Notes: generated by a model from the letters alone, not told the origin. Counted from the stretch's first letter, positions 17,745 to 26,573 are shown. The stretch: DNA of 64,000 nucleotides from Bradyrhizobium ottawaense (GCF_002278135.3 NZ_CP029425.2:4812001-4876000), one strand, 5' to 3'. Made by a program: numbers and translations.

Positions 17745-17853
17745 CGCCCGGACGCGGCGTAATGCGCTGCTGAGCCGGGGCCCATCTCTCTACAGCGCAC
17801 CGTGTCGCTGTCTGGGTCCCGGCTCGCGCTACGCGCGTCCGGGACACGGAAGG
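17745..17853. repeat. Interspersed inverted-repeat element, family C copy 1
   Basis: Begins near CGCCCGGACGCGGCG and ends near GCGTCCGGGACACGG, with inner arms GAGCCGGGGCCCA and TGGGTCCCGGCTC. A related copy lies at 60497-60640. The two arms can fold into one long hairpin, so it may also act as a terminator for alr. Confidence 0.7.
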
Positions 17854-17859
17854 GATCGC

Positions 17860-18081
17860 TTACTTCTTCTTCCTGTTGTCCAGCGCCGCCTTGCAGGTCG
17901 CGCTGAGCTGGTCGCGCTTGTCGGTGAGGCAGGCGACGACGCGCCCTCCACCCGGCGCGATGCCGGCGCAGAATTTGTCATAGTCTGCCTTGCACGCACC
18001 GCGCGGGTCGGACGATTGTGCCGACGCGGCCCCGGAGAACGCGAGGGCGACGACGATGGCGGCAAAGTTCAACTTGGACAT
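17860..18081 (-). CDS. Small periplasmic cysteine-rich-repeat protein
   Basis: 73-residue precursor with a clear signal peptide (MSKLNFAAIVVALAFSGAASA) and a mature part of about 50 residues carrying four Cys (ACKADYDKFCAGIAPGGGRVVACL then ATCKAALD). The spacing resembles the Cys-rich repeat first described in Golgi protein GLG1 and found singly in many alphaproteobacterial secreted proteins. A Lys-rich end follows. Function unknown. Divergent from the nuclease gene on its upstream side. Confidence 0.75.
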   Translation of the reverse strand: MSKLNFAAIVVALAFSGAASAQSSDPRGACKADYDKFCAGIAPGGGRVVACLTDKRDQLSATCKAALDNRKKK

Positions 18082-18121
18082 TGTATCTCCGGGTACGAAA
18101 GGCAGGAGCCGGTAGCTCTAC

Positions 18122-18892
18122 ATGAAGATCGCGACATTCAACATCAACAACGTCAACCGCCGCCTGCCCAATCTGTTGGCATGGCTGCGCACGGCAAAGC
18201 CCGATGTCGTCGCGCTTCAGGAATTGAAGGCAAGTGATGGCGAATTTCCGGCGGCCGCGATCGAAAAGACCGGCTATGGCGCGGTGTGGCGCGGACAGAA
18301 GACCTGGAATGGTGTCGCGATCCTCGCCCGCAATGCAGAGCCCATTCTGACCCGCGACCGCTTGCCTGGAAAACCCAGCGATCTCGAAGCCCGCTATCTC
18401 GAAGCCGCCGTGCGCGGGATCATCGTCACCAGCATCTATCTGCCGAACGGCAATCCGCAACCGGGGCCGAAATTCGACTTCAAGCTCGACTGGTTCGCGC
18501 GCCTCAAGCGCCACGCCAAGAGCCTCATCAAGCAGGATCTGCCCGTCGTGCTCGCCGGCGACTACAACGTCGCGCCTAAAGTGATCGACATCTATCCGAC
18601 GCGCTCATGGGACAAGGATGCGCTGATCCAGCCGAAGAGCCGGGCAGCCTTTGCCTCGCTCGTCGAGCAAGGCTGGTGCGATGCGATCCGCGAGCTGCAT
18701 CCGGACCAGCGCATCTACACGTTCTGGGACTACAAGCGGAACCGCTGGCCGCGCGATGCGGGGCTGCGGCTCGATCATCTCCTGCTCAGCCCAGCCCTCG
18801 CCCCGCGCCTGGCCAAGGCCGGCGTCGACAAGAAGGTCCGCGGCGAGGATGGCGCCAGCGATCACGCGCCGGCATGGGTGGTGTTGAAATAG
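18122..18892 (+). CDS. xth: Exonuclease III-family (AP) DNA repair nuclease
   Basis: 256-residue endonuclease/exonuclease/phosphatase-fold enzyme. Opening MKIATFNINNVNRRL, metal-binding Glu34 in ALQELK, GDYNVAPK near 150, and the final SDHAPAWV catalytic Asp-His pair near 248 are all in place. It removes AP sites and 3' blocks during base excision repair. Length is slightly short of E. coli ExoIII but complete. Confidence 0.93.
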   Translation: MKIATFNINNVNRRLPNLLAWLRTAKPDVVALQELKASDGEFPAAAIEKTGYGAVWRGQKTWNGVAILARNAEPILTRDRLPGKPSDLEARYLEAAVRGIIVTSIYLPNGNPQPGPKFDFKLDWFARLKRHAKSLIKQDLPVVLAGDYNVAPKVIDIYPTRSWDKDALIQPKSRAAFASLVEQGWCDAIRELHPDQRIYTFWDYKRNRWPRDAGLRLDHLLLSPALAPRLAKAGVDKKVRGEDGASDHAPAWVVLK

Positions 18893-18900
18893 CAGAAGTG

Positions 18901-18992
18901 CCGTAGGTGGGCAAAGCGAAGCGTGCCCACCAAACTCGTTTACGGAGACAGACGGTGGGCACGGCGCAAGTGCGCCTTTGCCCACCCTGCGA
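18901..18992. repeat. Interspersed inverted-repeat element, family A copy 1
   Basis: Starts CCGTAGGTGGGCAAAGCG, has GCGTGCCCACC and GGTGGGCACGGCGC inside, and ends CGCCTTTGCCCACCCTGCG, so outer and inner arms both pair. A second, longer copy is at 36220-36344. Confidence 0.8.
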
Positions 18993-19002
18993 TCACCCGA
19001 GT

Positions 19003-19818
19003 TCAGCGCCCATAATAGTCCTGCACCGTGTCCCATGCCGCCTTTTGCAGAAGCTGCGCCGTCCCCGCATCCAGCCCCAAAGTGTAGGCATTGTCGACAG
19101 GCGAGCGGCCTGTCAACGCGGCAAACGTCACGCATGCCGCAAGATAGGTGCCCGCCGGACTCGGATGCCGCTTGTCCAGCGCATACAGATTGAGCTCCGG
19201 CCGCAGCTTGCGCACCCGCGCGAAGGCAAGACCTGCAGGAATGACCAACGCATCGTTGGCATTGCCTGCGATCGTGTAGGCCTCGGCCAACGATTCCGTC
19301 ATCTCCGGCTTGTCGGCATAGGCCCAGGACATGAACAGCACCGGCCGCATGCCGTGCACGCGAACGATCTCGCTGTCCTTCTTCGCGAAAGTCGCGAACG
19401 CGTCCTTCAATTGCGGATGGATCGGGCACTGGCTGCAATCCATCATCACGACGGCGTCGTACTGCCGGCCTGGCTTGTTGAAGATGACGTTGTTCTGCTC
19501 GTCGAAGGAATACGCGCCGAGGCCGCCCGGCCGCAGCAGATTGTCCATGTCGTGCCAATCGAGGCCGGAGCCGCCGATCGTCACCATGGTGTTGCGGTAC
19601 ACCGCCTTGTTCGCGGGATCCACCGCCCGCTCCATGAAGGTGAGATGCCCGGGCATGCCGTTGTTGTAGTAGAAGAAGCTGTTGCCGACGAACAGCGCTG
19701 CCTTGGGGAAGTCCGGTCCGAGCGAAGTCACCTTCGGCCTGGTCTGCGCCTGGACATTGAAGCCGGCTGCAACGGCGAGACACATTGCGAGCATGACTCG
19801 CGCAAAAAGACGCATCAT
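19003..19818 (-). CDS. Secreted SGNH/GDSL-like hydrolase
   Basis: 271-residue precursor with a signal peptide of about 25 residues (FARVMLAMCLAVAAGFNVQA). The first SGNH block appears as LFVGNSFFYYNNGMPGHL, the GxS form seen in DUF4886-like proteins, and a later KRHPSPAGTYLAA gives a plausible catalytic His. A Cys pair near VVMMDCSQCP is notable. It probably hydrolyses an ester on an extracytoplasmic glycan or lipid, but I cannot name the substrate. It stands alone; the GFA gene upstream is about 95 bases away. Confidence 0.65.
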   Translation of the reverse strand: MMRLFARVMLAMCLAVAAGFNVQAQTRPKVTSLGPDFPKAALFVGNSFFYYNNGMPGHLTFMERAVDPANKAVYRNTMVTIGGSGLDWHDMDNLLRPGGLGAYSFDEQNNVIFNKPGRQYDAVVMMDCSQCPIHPQLKDAFATFAKKDSEIVRVHGMRPVLFMSWAYADKPEMTESLAEAYTIAGNANDALVIPAGLAFARVRKLRPELNLYALDKRHPSPAGTYLAACVTFAALTGRSPVDNAYTLGLDAGTAQLLQKAAWDTVQDYYGR

Positions 19819-19913
19819 GGCTTCCTCCCCTTTTCTCCAGGGCCGGAACCAAATCAGCTTTTCAAAATGGCCTCAAGAGCGCGAACGTGCCGCGGACATC
19901 TGCGCATGCATGC

Positions 19914-20282
19914 TCACCACAAGTTCTTGCCGTCAATCATGTTGACCGGCACCGCCTCCAGATCGAAATCGTCGAACAGGCGCACATTCACCGCGACCTT
20001 GGGATTGTCGAAATCGGGCTTGCCGGTCGACCAGTCCGGCGACTCCGAATAAGTGCCGCAGCCGCAGCTTGCACAAAAATGATGTTTGATGGTGCGGCTA
20101 CCCCACAAATAGGTCGCAACGTTCTCCGCGGGTGACAGCAGACGAAACTGCGCCGGCGTGTAATAGGCCCACAACGCGCCGCGCTTGGCGCAGAGCGTGC
20201 AGGTGCAGCGCGTCACGCTCGAGGGCGCCTCCGTCACCTCGAACACCGTCTCACCGCCATGACAGCTTGCCTCGATCGGCAT
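19914..20282 (-). CDS. GFA/CENP-V family zinc protein
   Basis: 122-residue protein with the zinc ligands of the GFA family: CHGG at 8-11, TRCTCTLCAKRG near 26, and FCASCGCGTY near 69-78. The family was named for a glutathione-dependent formaldehyde-activating enzyme, but most members are of unknown substrate, and a formaldehyde role here is not supported by neighbours. Single-domain and of normal length. Confidence 0.85.
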   Translation of the reverse strand: MPIEASCHGGETVFEVTEAPSSVTRCTCTLCAKRGALWAYYTPAQFRLLSPAENVATYLWGSRTIKHHFCASCGCGTYSESPDWSTGKPDFDNPKVAVNVRLFDDFDLEAVPVNMIDGKNLW

Positions 20283-20505
20283 GACCCGCTCCCCGTTGTG
20301 TCAGAGGTGGGGCATAGCCGGCCCCTGCTGCCAACATGCTGTCAGCAGCACAACGCCTCAACCAAAATATGAAAAACATCCCCCTGCACAGTAGCTGACC
20401 GCAGTCGGATCAATGAGTTACTGACTCCGCAATTCGACCTGCCTCCCGTCGGGCAAAACACCGACACGATGCCACCGTCGGGGATTCCGCCGGCAGGAGG
20501 ACTCT

Positions 20506-21387
20506 TCAGATCGCCCCTTCGTCAGGAATATTGAGAACGGTGCCACAGGCCTTGCAATGCACGGCGTCGGCATCGTGCCTCTGGAGTCCGCAAGCGGGGC
20601 ACGGAAATCGCACCTTGTGGGGACTGAGGAGCGCGCGTGCGAGATTGAAGAACAGTGTAACCCCGAAGATCATGATCACGACGGTGATGAGACGACCGAG
20701 CGTGCCCGGCAGGGTAATGTCGCCAAAGCCGGTCGTCGTCAGTGCCGTGACCGTGAAATACAGCGCATCGGCATAGTTGTGGATCTCATTGTTGCGAAAC
20801 TTCTGAGTCTCGTAGACGATCCCCGTCATGACGAATATGAAAACGGCGAGGTTCGTCACCGCGAAGATGACCTCTTCGTTGCGACGAAAGAACGGAGAAT
20901 CGATGCGGAGCCTCGCCAGCATCTGGTAGTCGCGAAGCAGCCCCAGCGTTCGCAGGATCCGGAGAAAGCCGCCCGCCTCGCCGGCAAGCGGTGCCAGGAA
21001 AGATACGATCGCCACCATGTCAGCCCAGGTCGCAATCTGACGGAACTTCCGAAGAGGATGCCGACCGACGAGGAGCCGTGCCGAGAAATCGGCAAGCAGA
21101 AGCATGCCGAACAAAACGTCGAGCGTCTCGATGATCTCACTGGGAGGCAGGAACGAGGTTGCAATGATGAACAGCACCGTCACGATATCGAAGGCAAGCA
21201 GCGCGTAGCGGAAGCGCACGCCGCCCGGCGTTGCGCCCTCGTAAAGGCGACGGACATCGCTTCTGAGAGAATTGAGAGTCACGGCATCATGATCGCGGTT
21301 TGCACGGATGATGGCAACTCGGAGAGCGCGCCGCAAGATCGAACCCGATCGCTGCCATCTTTGGCCGAACAGGAGAAGGGTTGCCAA
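20506..21387 (-). CDS. Voltage-gated-type potassium channel with C-terminal zinc ribbon
   Basis: About 293 residues. Five or six hydrophobic segments; an S4-like arginine helix (FLRILRTLGLLRDY), then a pore with selectivity filter TTTGFGDI and a final helix. A Cys4 zinc ribbon (CPAC, 11 residues, CKAC) occupies the C-terminus in place of the RCK or cyclic-nucleotide domains common in bacterial channels. The start is uncertain: TTG at 21387 and GTG at 21282 are both possible and neither has a strong ribosome site. Potassium selectivity is inferred from GFGD. No operon partner. Confidence 0.8.
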   Translation of the reverse strand: MATLLLFGQRWQRSGSILRRALRVAIIRANRDHDAVTLNSLRSDVRRLYEGATPGGVRFRYALLAFDIVTVLFIIATSFLPPSEIIETLDVLFGMLLLADFSARLLVGRHPLRKFRQIATWADMVAIVSFLAPLAGEAGGFLRILRTLGLLRDYQMLARLRIDSPFFRRNEEVIFAVTNLAVFIFVMTGIVYETQKFRNNEIHNYADALYFTVTALTTTGFGDITLPGTLGRLITVVIMIFGVTLFFNLARALLSPHKVRFPCPACGLQRHDADAVHCKACGTVLNIPDEGAI

Positions 21388-21484
21388 CCCTGAGCGACTG
21401 GACGGTGTCCGACACGAAAGCCATGGTTGCGCCAGTTTCGCGATAATTTCTTAGCCCACCTGATCTATTCCGAGATTATTCGCG

Positions 21485-21664
21485 GTGCGAATTATTCTGA
21501 TCGCTGCGATGTCGCTCGCCTGCATTGGTGCCGCACAGGCGCAGAACGTGACGTTCAAGCGTTTCCGAAACTCCGACCCGCAATGGGTGTCAGTATCGCT
21601 GCGAGGATCGTCCGCTGAGTTGAAGCCGACGCGATCGACATTGTTGCGGATGTCGGATCGGTAA
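21485..21664 (+). pseudogene. Signal-peptide-bearing 59-codon fragment
   Basis: From a GTG at 21485 the frame reads MRIILIAAMSLACIGAAQAQNVTF, a textbook secretion signal cleaved after AQA, then about 25 plausible residues (KRFRNSDPQWVSVSLRGSS) before running antisense into the outer-membrane protein remnant and stopping at 21664. It looks like the first part of a secreted protein whose remainder was lost; it could instead be a tiny expressed protein. Confidence 0.4.
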
Positions 21665-21790
21665 CTCGTCGTTGTCGAGAATGAACGTCTTCGTCGAATA
21701 GGTGCTGCCAAGGTCGATGTGGAGATAGTCGAGCTTCGCCGTCCAGTTTGCCGCGAGCGCCGCCTCGATGCCGCCCCGACGACCCGATCA
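21610..21790 (-). pseudogene. Frameshifted remnant of an outer-membrane beta-barrel protein
   Basis: On the minus strand one frame gives GGIEAALAANWTAKLDYLHI then DLGSTYSTKTF, a pattern typical of the last strands of alphaproteobacterial porin-like barrels; the next frame then continues with SDIRNNVDRVGFN, a typical barrel C-terminus. The shift falls near 21657-21665. There is no upstream start or signal peptide. A decayed end of a once larger gene. Confidence 0.6.
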
Positions 21791-21901
21791 CGGACTGGGC
21801 GATGTCGACATCGACGGCCAAAAGCGGCTCCCGGTGGACTAAGGCCGGAACCGAGGCCGGCTTGAGAGCCGAGCCTCTTGACCTCAGCCATTGGTCAGCA
21901 T

Positions 21902-21927
21902 ACTGGTCTGACCAAGATCAGACCAGT
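21902..21927. promoter_or_regulatory. Operator in front of the GntR gene
   Basis: ACTGGTCTGA, six bases CCAAGA, then TCAGACCAGT: a perfect 10-base inverted repeat. Its left part contains TGGTC-T-GACCA, the FadR-subfamily core. A candidate -35 TTGACC (21878-21883) is 17 bases from TACTGG (21901-21906), so the operator would cover the -10 and transcript start. It ends 9 bases before the start codon. Confidence 0.75.
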
Positions 21928-21936
21928 GGGACGGGA

Positions 21937-22677
21937 ATGGAGCTCAAGCGGGCCACCGAAGGCGAAAAAGGGTTCGAGAAGGTGTTCGCCTTCCTGCGCG
22001 AACGCCTGCTCGCCGGCTCGCTCAAGCCCGGCGACCGCCTCATCTCGGAACGCGAGCTGGCAACTCTCCTCGGCGTCAGCCGGCCGATCGTCCGCGAGGC
22101 ACTGCGTGCCCTCACCGTGCTCGGCATCGTCGAGATCCGCGATCGCATCGGCACCGTGGTGACCCGGCCGGACGTGTCGGTGCTGAACGACTTCTTCACC
22201 TTCGCGCTCGCCCAGCAGGCGGACATGCTCGACGACGTCATGCAGGCGCGCGTCGCGATCGAATGCCAGGCGATCCGCCTCGCCTGCGAGCGTGCCAACA
22301 TTGCAGATTTCGAGCGCCTGCAGCGCGCGCTCGCGAAGATCGGCGAGACGATCGACGAGGCCGATGCCGGCGGCATGGCCGATTTCGACTTCCACCGTGC
22401 CATCGTCGTCGCCTCGCATTCGGAGACACTGACGGTCCTGCATGGTTCGTTGGCCGGCCTCTTGACCCATTCGCATCGCAGCCGCCGTGAGCTGGTGCAG
22501 GCCTTCCCGTCGATGAAGACCTATCTGATCGACGATCACCGCCGCATCTTCGAGGCCGTGATTGCGCGCGACCCGGAGCGGGCGGACGCGACGCTGCGCA
22601 AGCATTTCGCCATCGGCGACGAGTACCGGCGGCGCGCCATCGTCGGCGACATCGACAAGACCAGCGCCTCGGGATGA
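21937..22677 (+). CDS. GntR family (FadR/FCD subfamily) regulator
   Basis: 246 residues. Winged helix at about 10-75 (FLRERLLAGSLKPGDRLIS, then LATLLGVSRPIVREALRALTVLG) and a C-terminal FCD domain, whose metal or ligand His and Asp residues fit FDFHRAIV, SHSE and YLIDDHRRIFEAV. FCD regulators usually sense carboxylic acids made or used by the operon they control. Start at 21937 lies just after a perfect operator; longer forms upstream are unlikely. First gene of the cluster running to 28019. Confidence 0.9.
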   Translation: MELKRATEGEKGFEKVFAFLRERLLAGSLKPGDRLISERELATLLGVSRPIVREALRALTVLGIVEIRDRIGTVVTRPDVSVLNDFFTFALAQQADMLDDVMQARVAIECQAIRLACERANIADFERLQRALAKIGETIDEADAGGMADFDFHRAIVVASHSETLTVLHGSLAGLLTHSHRSRRELVQAFPSMKTYLIDDHRRIFEAVIARDPERADATLRKHFAIGDEYRRRAIVGDIDKTSASG

Positions 22678-22731
22678 TCGCGGCAGCGCGGTCAACCAAG
22701 AAGCCAATCAACCAAGAAACGGACTTATTAC

Positions 22732-23631
22732 ATGGGACGGAACGACAAGGGCAGTGTCGGCTTCATCGGCATCGGCACGATGGGCCGAGAGATGGTGCGC
22801 AACTTGCTGATGGCCGGCCACGCAGTTCGCGTGTTCGATCTCGACGAGGCGGCACTGGCCGACAGCGCCAGGGAAGGCGCTGCTCGTGCCAAGAGTCCAG
22901 CCGATGCCGCGCAAGGCGCCGACATCGTCATCACCATGCTGCCCGACACGCCCCATGTCGAGGCGACCATTTACGGCGAGCACGGCCTGCTGAAGTCGCC
23001 GCCATCAGGCAAGCTCGTCGTCGACATGAGCACGATTTCGCCAGTCGCCGTCCGCCGCATCCATGCCGACCTGCAAAAGATCGGCGTCGGCTTCATCGAC
23101 GCGCCGGTCTCCGGCGGGCCGGTTGGCGCCAAGAATGCCGCGCTCTCGATCATGGCCGGCGGCGATGCGGACGCCTTTGCGCAGGCCGAGCCGTTCTTCC
23201 GTGCGATGGGCACCACCATCACGCATGTCGGCGCGTCCGGCGCCGGCCAGACCGTCAAGCTCTGCAACCAGCTGATCTGCGGCATCAACATCCAGGCGAT
23301 TTGCGAGGCGCTGGCGCTTGGCCGCGCTTCGGGCCTCGATCTCAATCTGCTGCGCCGGGTGCTGCTCGGTGGCTCCGCGGCCTCCTGGATGCTCGACAAG
23401 CTCGGCCCCCAGATGATCGCAGGCGACGTCTCCGCCGGCTTCCGGATCGATCTCCAGCTCAAGGACCTCCGCCTGGTCCAGGAGCACGCGCAGGCGCTCA
23501 GCGTGCCGCTCCCCGGCACCGCGCTCGTGACCAGCCAGTATGTCGATGCGCGCGCGCACGGCGAAGGAAGCAACGGCAACCAGGCGCTGTTCCGCGTCTA
23601 CGACCGCATGACCAACCAGACAACCGGCTGA
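22732..23631 (+). CDS. NAD(P)-dependent beta-hydroxyacid dehydrogenase (3-hydroxyisobutyrate dehydrogenase family)
   Basis: 299 residues. Rossmann motif GFIGIGTMG at 10-18, substrate motif DAPVSGGPVGAK at 123-134, catalytic Lys176 in GQTVKLCNQ, and an all-helical C-terminal domain. The family oxidises or reduces 3-hydroxy acids such as 3-hydroxyisobutyrate, tartronate semialdehyde/glycerate, L-threonate or serine. Which one applies is not readable here. It is directly downstream of the GntR gene; an 11-base direct repeat (TCAACCAAGAA, 22692 and 22708) sits between them. Confidence 0.88.
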   Translation: MGRNDKGSVGFIGIGTMGREMVRNLLMAGHAVRVFDLDEAALADSAREGAARAKSPADAAQGADIVITMLPDTPHVEATIYGEHGLLKSPPSGKLVVDMSTISPVAVRRIHADLQKIGVGFIDAPVSGGPVGAKNAALSIMAGGDADAFAQAEPFFRAMGTTITHVGASGAGQTVKLCNQLICGINIQAICEALALGRASGLDLNLLRRVLLGGSAASWMLDKLGPQMIAGDVSAGFRIDLQLKDLRLVQEHAQALSVPLPGTALVTSQYVDARAHGEGSNGNQALFRVYDRMTNQTTG

Positions 23632-23641
23632 ACGGGTGGCG

Positions 23642-24325
23642 ATGAGCCTTCAACTCGACTTCCCCGCAGTGCTGGAGCGTTGGCCGAGCTTTCTCGCCGG
23701 CGCCGTCCTCACGCTGGAGCTTGCCGCCTTCGCGACGGTGCTCGGCGCCCTCCTCGGCACGCTCGCGGCGGTCGGGCGCGGAACGCACAACGCGCTGATA
23801 TCAGGCGCCTGCAAGGCCTATGTCGAGACCATCCGCAACACGCCGCTCTTGGTTCAGATCTTCCTGGTCTATTTCGGCCTGGCCAGTCTGGGGCTGAAAT
23901 TCTCCGCTTTCACGGTGGCCGTGGCCGCGCTGACGATCAACGTCGGCGCCTACACCGCCGAGATCATGCGCGCCGGCTTCGAGGCGATCCCGCGGGGACA
24001 GATCGAGGCGGCCGAGGGCCTGGCGCTGTCGCGCCTCCAGATCTACTGGCACATCATCCTGCTGCCGGCGATCGAGAAGGTCTATCCGGCGTGGACCAGC
24101 CAGTTCGTGCTGCTGATGCTGGCCTCTTCGGTCTGCTCGCAGATCTCGGCCGAGGAGCTCACCGCCGTCGCCAACTACATCCAGTCGGATACGTATCGCG
24201 CGTTCGAGACCTACATCATCGTCGCCGTGCTCTACGTCATCCTGTCGCTGGTGATGCGCGCCGGCTTCTGGGGCCTCGGCCTCGTGCTGTTTCCGCGCCG
24301 TCGCCGGCTCGGCACGCCGTTGTGA
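23642..24325 (+). CDS. Polar-amino-acid-type ABC transporter permease 1
   Basis: 227 residues, HisM/GlnP family. Five or so spans and the EAA loop ([28 protein letters not shown]) that docks to the ATPase; ETIRNTPLLVQIFLVYFGL is the family signature. A GTG six bases earlier is an alternative start. Followed after one base by the second permease; the two likely form a heterodimer. Confidence 0.9.
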   Translation: MSLQLDFPAVLERWPSFLAGAVLTLELAAFATVLGALLGTLAAVGRGTHNALISGACKAYVETIRNTPLLVQIFLVYFGLASLGLKFSAFTVAVAALTINVGAYTAEIMRAGFEAIPRGQIEAAEGLALSRLQIYWHIILLPAIEKVYPAWTSQFVLLMLASSVCSQISAEELTAVANYIQSDTYRAFETYIIVAVLYVILSLVMRAGFWGLGLVLFPRRRRLGTPL

Positions 24326-24326
24326 G

Positions 24327-25001
24327 ATGATCATGGGCGGACATCTCAACATCAATCATCTGATGTTCCTCGGCCAGGGCGCGCTGTGGACCATTGGCTT
24401 GTCGGTGATCGCGCTGATCGGCGGCGGCATCGTCGGTTTCGTGATCGCGCTCGCGCGGATATCGCCGCTGAAATCGGTGCGGATTGCCAGCGCCGTCTAT
24501 GTCCAGCTCATCCAGGGCACGCCGCTACTCGTCATCCTGTTCCTCGGCTATTTCGGTCTCGCCGCGATCGGCCTCAAGGTCTCGCCGCTCGCTGCTGCCG
24601 GCGCCTCGCTGACGCTGTACGTCGCCGCCTATCTCGGCGAGATCTGGCGCGGCTGCATCCAGTCCGTGCCGAAGCCGCAATGGGAGGCCGCCGAAGGCCT
24701 GGCGCTGAGCCGGACCCAGCGCATGATGAAAGTTATCCTGCCGCAGGCCATTCGCATCGCGACGCCGCCCACCGTCGGCTTCATGGTGCAGATCGTCAAG
24801 AACACCTCGCTCGCCTCCGTCGTCGGCTTCGTCGAGCTGATGCGCTCGGGGCAGATCGTCAACAACTCGCTGTTCGAGCCCTTCGCCATCTACGCCATCA
24901 TCGCCGTCATCTATTTCGCCATGTGCTATCCGCTGTCGCTGTTCAGCCAGAGGCTGGAACGGCGGATGGGGCGTGGCAGATCCAACCTCGCGCCGGCCTG
25001 A
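24327..25001 (+). CDS. Polar-amino-acid-type ABC transporter permease 2
   Basis: 224 residues, same family as the preceding permease; [20 protein letters not shown] and the EAA loop [20 protein letters not shown] are clear, with five spans. Tightly packed: one base after permease 1 and one base before the ATPase start. Confidence 0.9.
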   Translation: MIMGGHLNINHLMFLGQGALWTIGLSVIALIGGGIVGFVIALARISPLKSVRIASAVYVQLIQGTPLLVILFLGYFGLAAIGLKVSPLAAAGASLTLYVAAYLGEIWRGCIQSVPKPQWEAAEGLALSRTQRMMKVILPQAIRIATPPTVGFMVQIVKNTSLASVVGFVELMRSGQIVNNSLFEPFAIYAIIAVIYFAMCYPLSLFSQRLERRMGRGRSNLAPA

Positions 25002-25002
25002 C

Positions 25003-25758
25003 ATGCAACAGAACCCCTCCTCCGACTCAATCGTGTCGCTCCGCGACGTGCAAAAGAGCTTTGGCTCGCTCCGGGTCCTCGATGGCGTCAGCTTCGCAGT
25101 CGAGCGCGGCGAAGTGCTGGCGCTGATCGGCCGCTCAGGCTCCGGCAAGAGCACGGCGCTGCGCTGCATCGACCGTTTCGAGAAGGTCGACGGCGGCGAG
25201 ATCGTCGTTTGCGGGCATCGGGTCGACCGTCCCGACGTCGATCTGCGCGCGCTGCGCCAGGACGTCGGTATCGTGTTCCAGAGCTATAATCTGTTTCCAC
25301 ACCTGACGATCGAGCAGAACATCACGCTGGCGCCCTGCGCCGTAAAGGGCCTGGCGAATTCGCAGGCCAAGGACCTCGCGCGAAAGGTGCTGGCGCAGGT
25401 CGGGCTCGAAGAGAAGCTGCACGCCTATCCCGAGCAATTGTCGGGCGGCCAGCAGCAGCGCGCCGCGATCGCGCGCTCGCTCGCCATGCAGCCGAAGGTG
25501 ATGCTGTTCGACGAGGTCACCTCTGCGCTCGACCCCGAACTCACCGCCGAAGTACTGAAGGTGATCGAGCAGCTGGCGGCGGACGGCATGACCATGGTGA
25601 TGGTCACGCACGAGATGGGCTTTGCCAAAGGCATCGCCGACCGGATCGTGTTCATGCATCGCGGCAAGGTTCACGAGACCGGCCCCGCCTCGATCCTGAC
25701 ATCGCCGACGACGCCGGAGCTCACGCAATTCGTGGGCACCGGAAATCTAAAATCATAA
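25003..25758 (+). CDS. Polar-amino-acid-type ABC transporter ATP-binding protein
   Basis: 251 residues. Walker [10 protein letters not shown] near 42-50, Q-loop [11 protein letters not shown], signature LSGGQQQR, Walker [13 protein letters not shown] and switch His in VTHEMGFAK are complete. GlnQ/HisP family. Start at the ATG at 25003 matches the family; the frame extends into the preceding gene without a ribosome site. Confidence 0.93.
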   Translation: MQQNPSSDSIVSLRDVQKSFGSLRVLDGVSFAVERGEVLALIGRSGSGKSTALRCIDRFEKVDGGEIVVCGHRVDRPDVDLRALRQDVGIVFQSYNLFPHLTIEQNITLAPCAVKGLANSQAKDLARKVLAQVGLEEKLHAYPEQLSGGQQQRAAIARSLAMQPKVMLFDEVTSALDPELTAEVLKVIEQLAADGMTMVMVTHEMGFAKGIADRIVFMHRGKVHETGPASILTSPTTPELTQFVGTGNLKS

Positions 25759-25778
25759 CAGGGAGAGGAGAACTAGGG

Positions 25779-26573
25779 ATGACCAACAAGACACTGCTGG
25801 GGACCGCCGCCGCGCTGCTCGGCCTCGTCATTTTATCCGCCACGCCGGCATCGGCCGACCTGCTCGACGACGTGATGAAGGCCAAGAAGATTCGCATTTC
25901 AACCGATCTTGCGATTCCGCCCTCGGGCATGATGGATTCCAGCATGAAGCCGACCGGCTCCGACGTCGAGGTGGCTCAGTTGCTCGCCAAGGACTGGGGC
26001 CTCGAGCTCGAATTCATCCAGACCACCGGCGCGACCCGCATCCCGAACGTCTTGACCGGCAAGGCCGACATCATCATCTCGACCCTGTCGGTGACGCCCG
26101 AGCGCGCCAAGGTCATCGACTTCACCAAGCGCTATGCGACGCTGCAGTCCGACGTCGGCTGCCTCAAGTCGATGAACGTCAAGGACTGGCCCGACCTGAA
26201 AGGCAAGACCATCGGCGTCTCGCGCGGGACCACGCAGGATACCACCCTGTCCAACATGAAGGACAAGGAGCTGACGATCGCCCGCTATGACGACGACGCC
26301 ACGGAAGTCACCGCGGCCGTCTCCGGTCAGGTCGATTGCGTCGGCACGTCGGCCACGATCATCAACCAGATCGGCGTCAAGAATCCCGCCCGCATCTTCG
26401 AGTCGAAGATTCCGCTCGCAACCTTCGACCTCGCCATCGGCCTGAAGAAAGGCGAGCAGCGCCTGATGGACAAGCTCAACGGCTGGATCACCGAGAACGT
26501 CAAGAACGGCAAGCTCAACGCGATCTACAAGAAATTCCACGGGGTCGAGCTGCCGCCCGACATGCGTAGCTGA
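25779..26573 (+). CDS. Periplasmic substrate-binding protein of the cluster's ABC transporter
   Basis: 264-residue precursor with signal peptide (MTNKTLLGTAAALLGLVIL to ATPASA, about 26 residues) and SBP_bac_3 fold. The Arg expected to hold a substrate carboxylate is present in STLSVTPERAKVIDF. At the place where amino-acid binders usually carry an Asp that holds the amino group (motif HD or QD after GxxDA), this protein has GQVDCVGTSATII. That argues, as inference, for a carboxylic acid without an alpha-amino group. A ribosome site GGGAGAGGAG precedes it. Confidence 0.88.
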   Translation: MTNKTLLGTAAALLGLVILSATPASADLLDDVMKAKKIRISTDLAIPPSGMMDSSMKPTGSDVEVAQLLAKDWGLELEFIQTTGATRIPNVLTGKADIIISTLSVTPERAKVIDFTKRYATLQSDVGCLKSMNVKDWPDLKGKTIGVSRGTTQDTTLSNMKDKELTIARYDDDATEVTAAVSGQVDCVGTSATIINQIGVKNPARIFESKIPLATFDLAIGLKKGEQRLMDKLNGWITENVKNGKLNAIYKKFHGVELPPDMRS

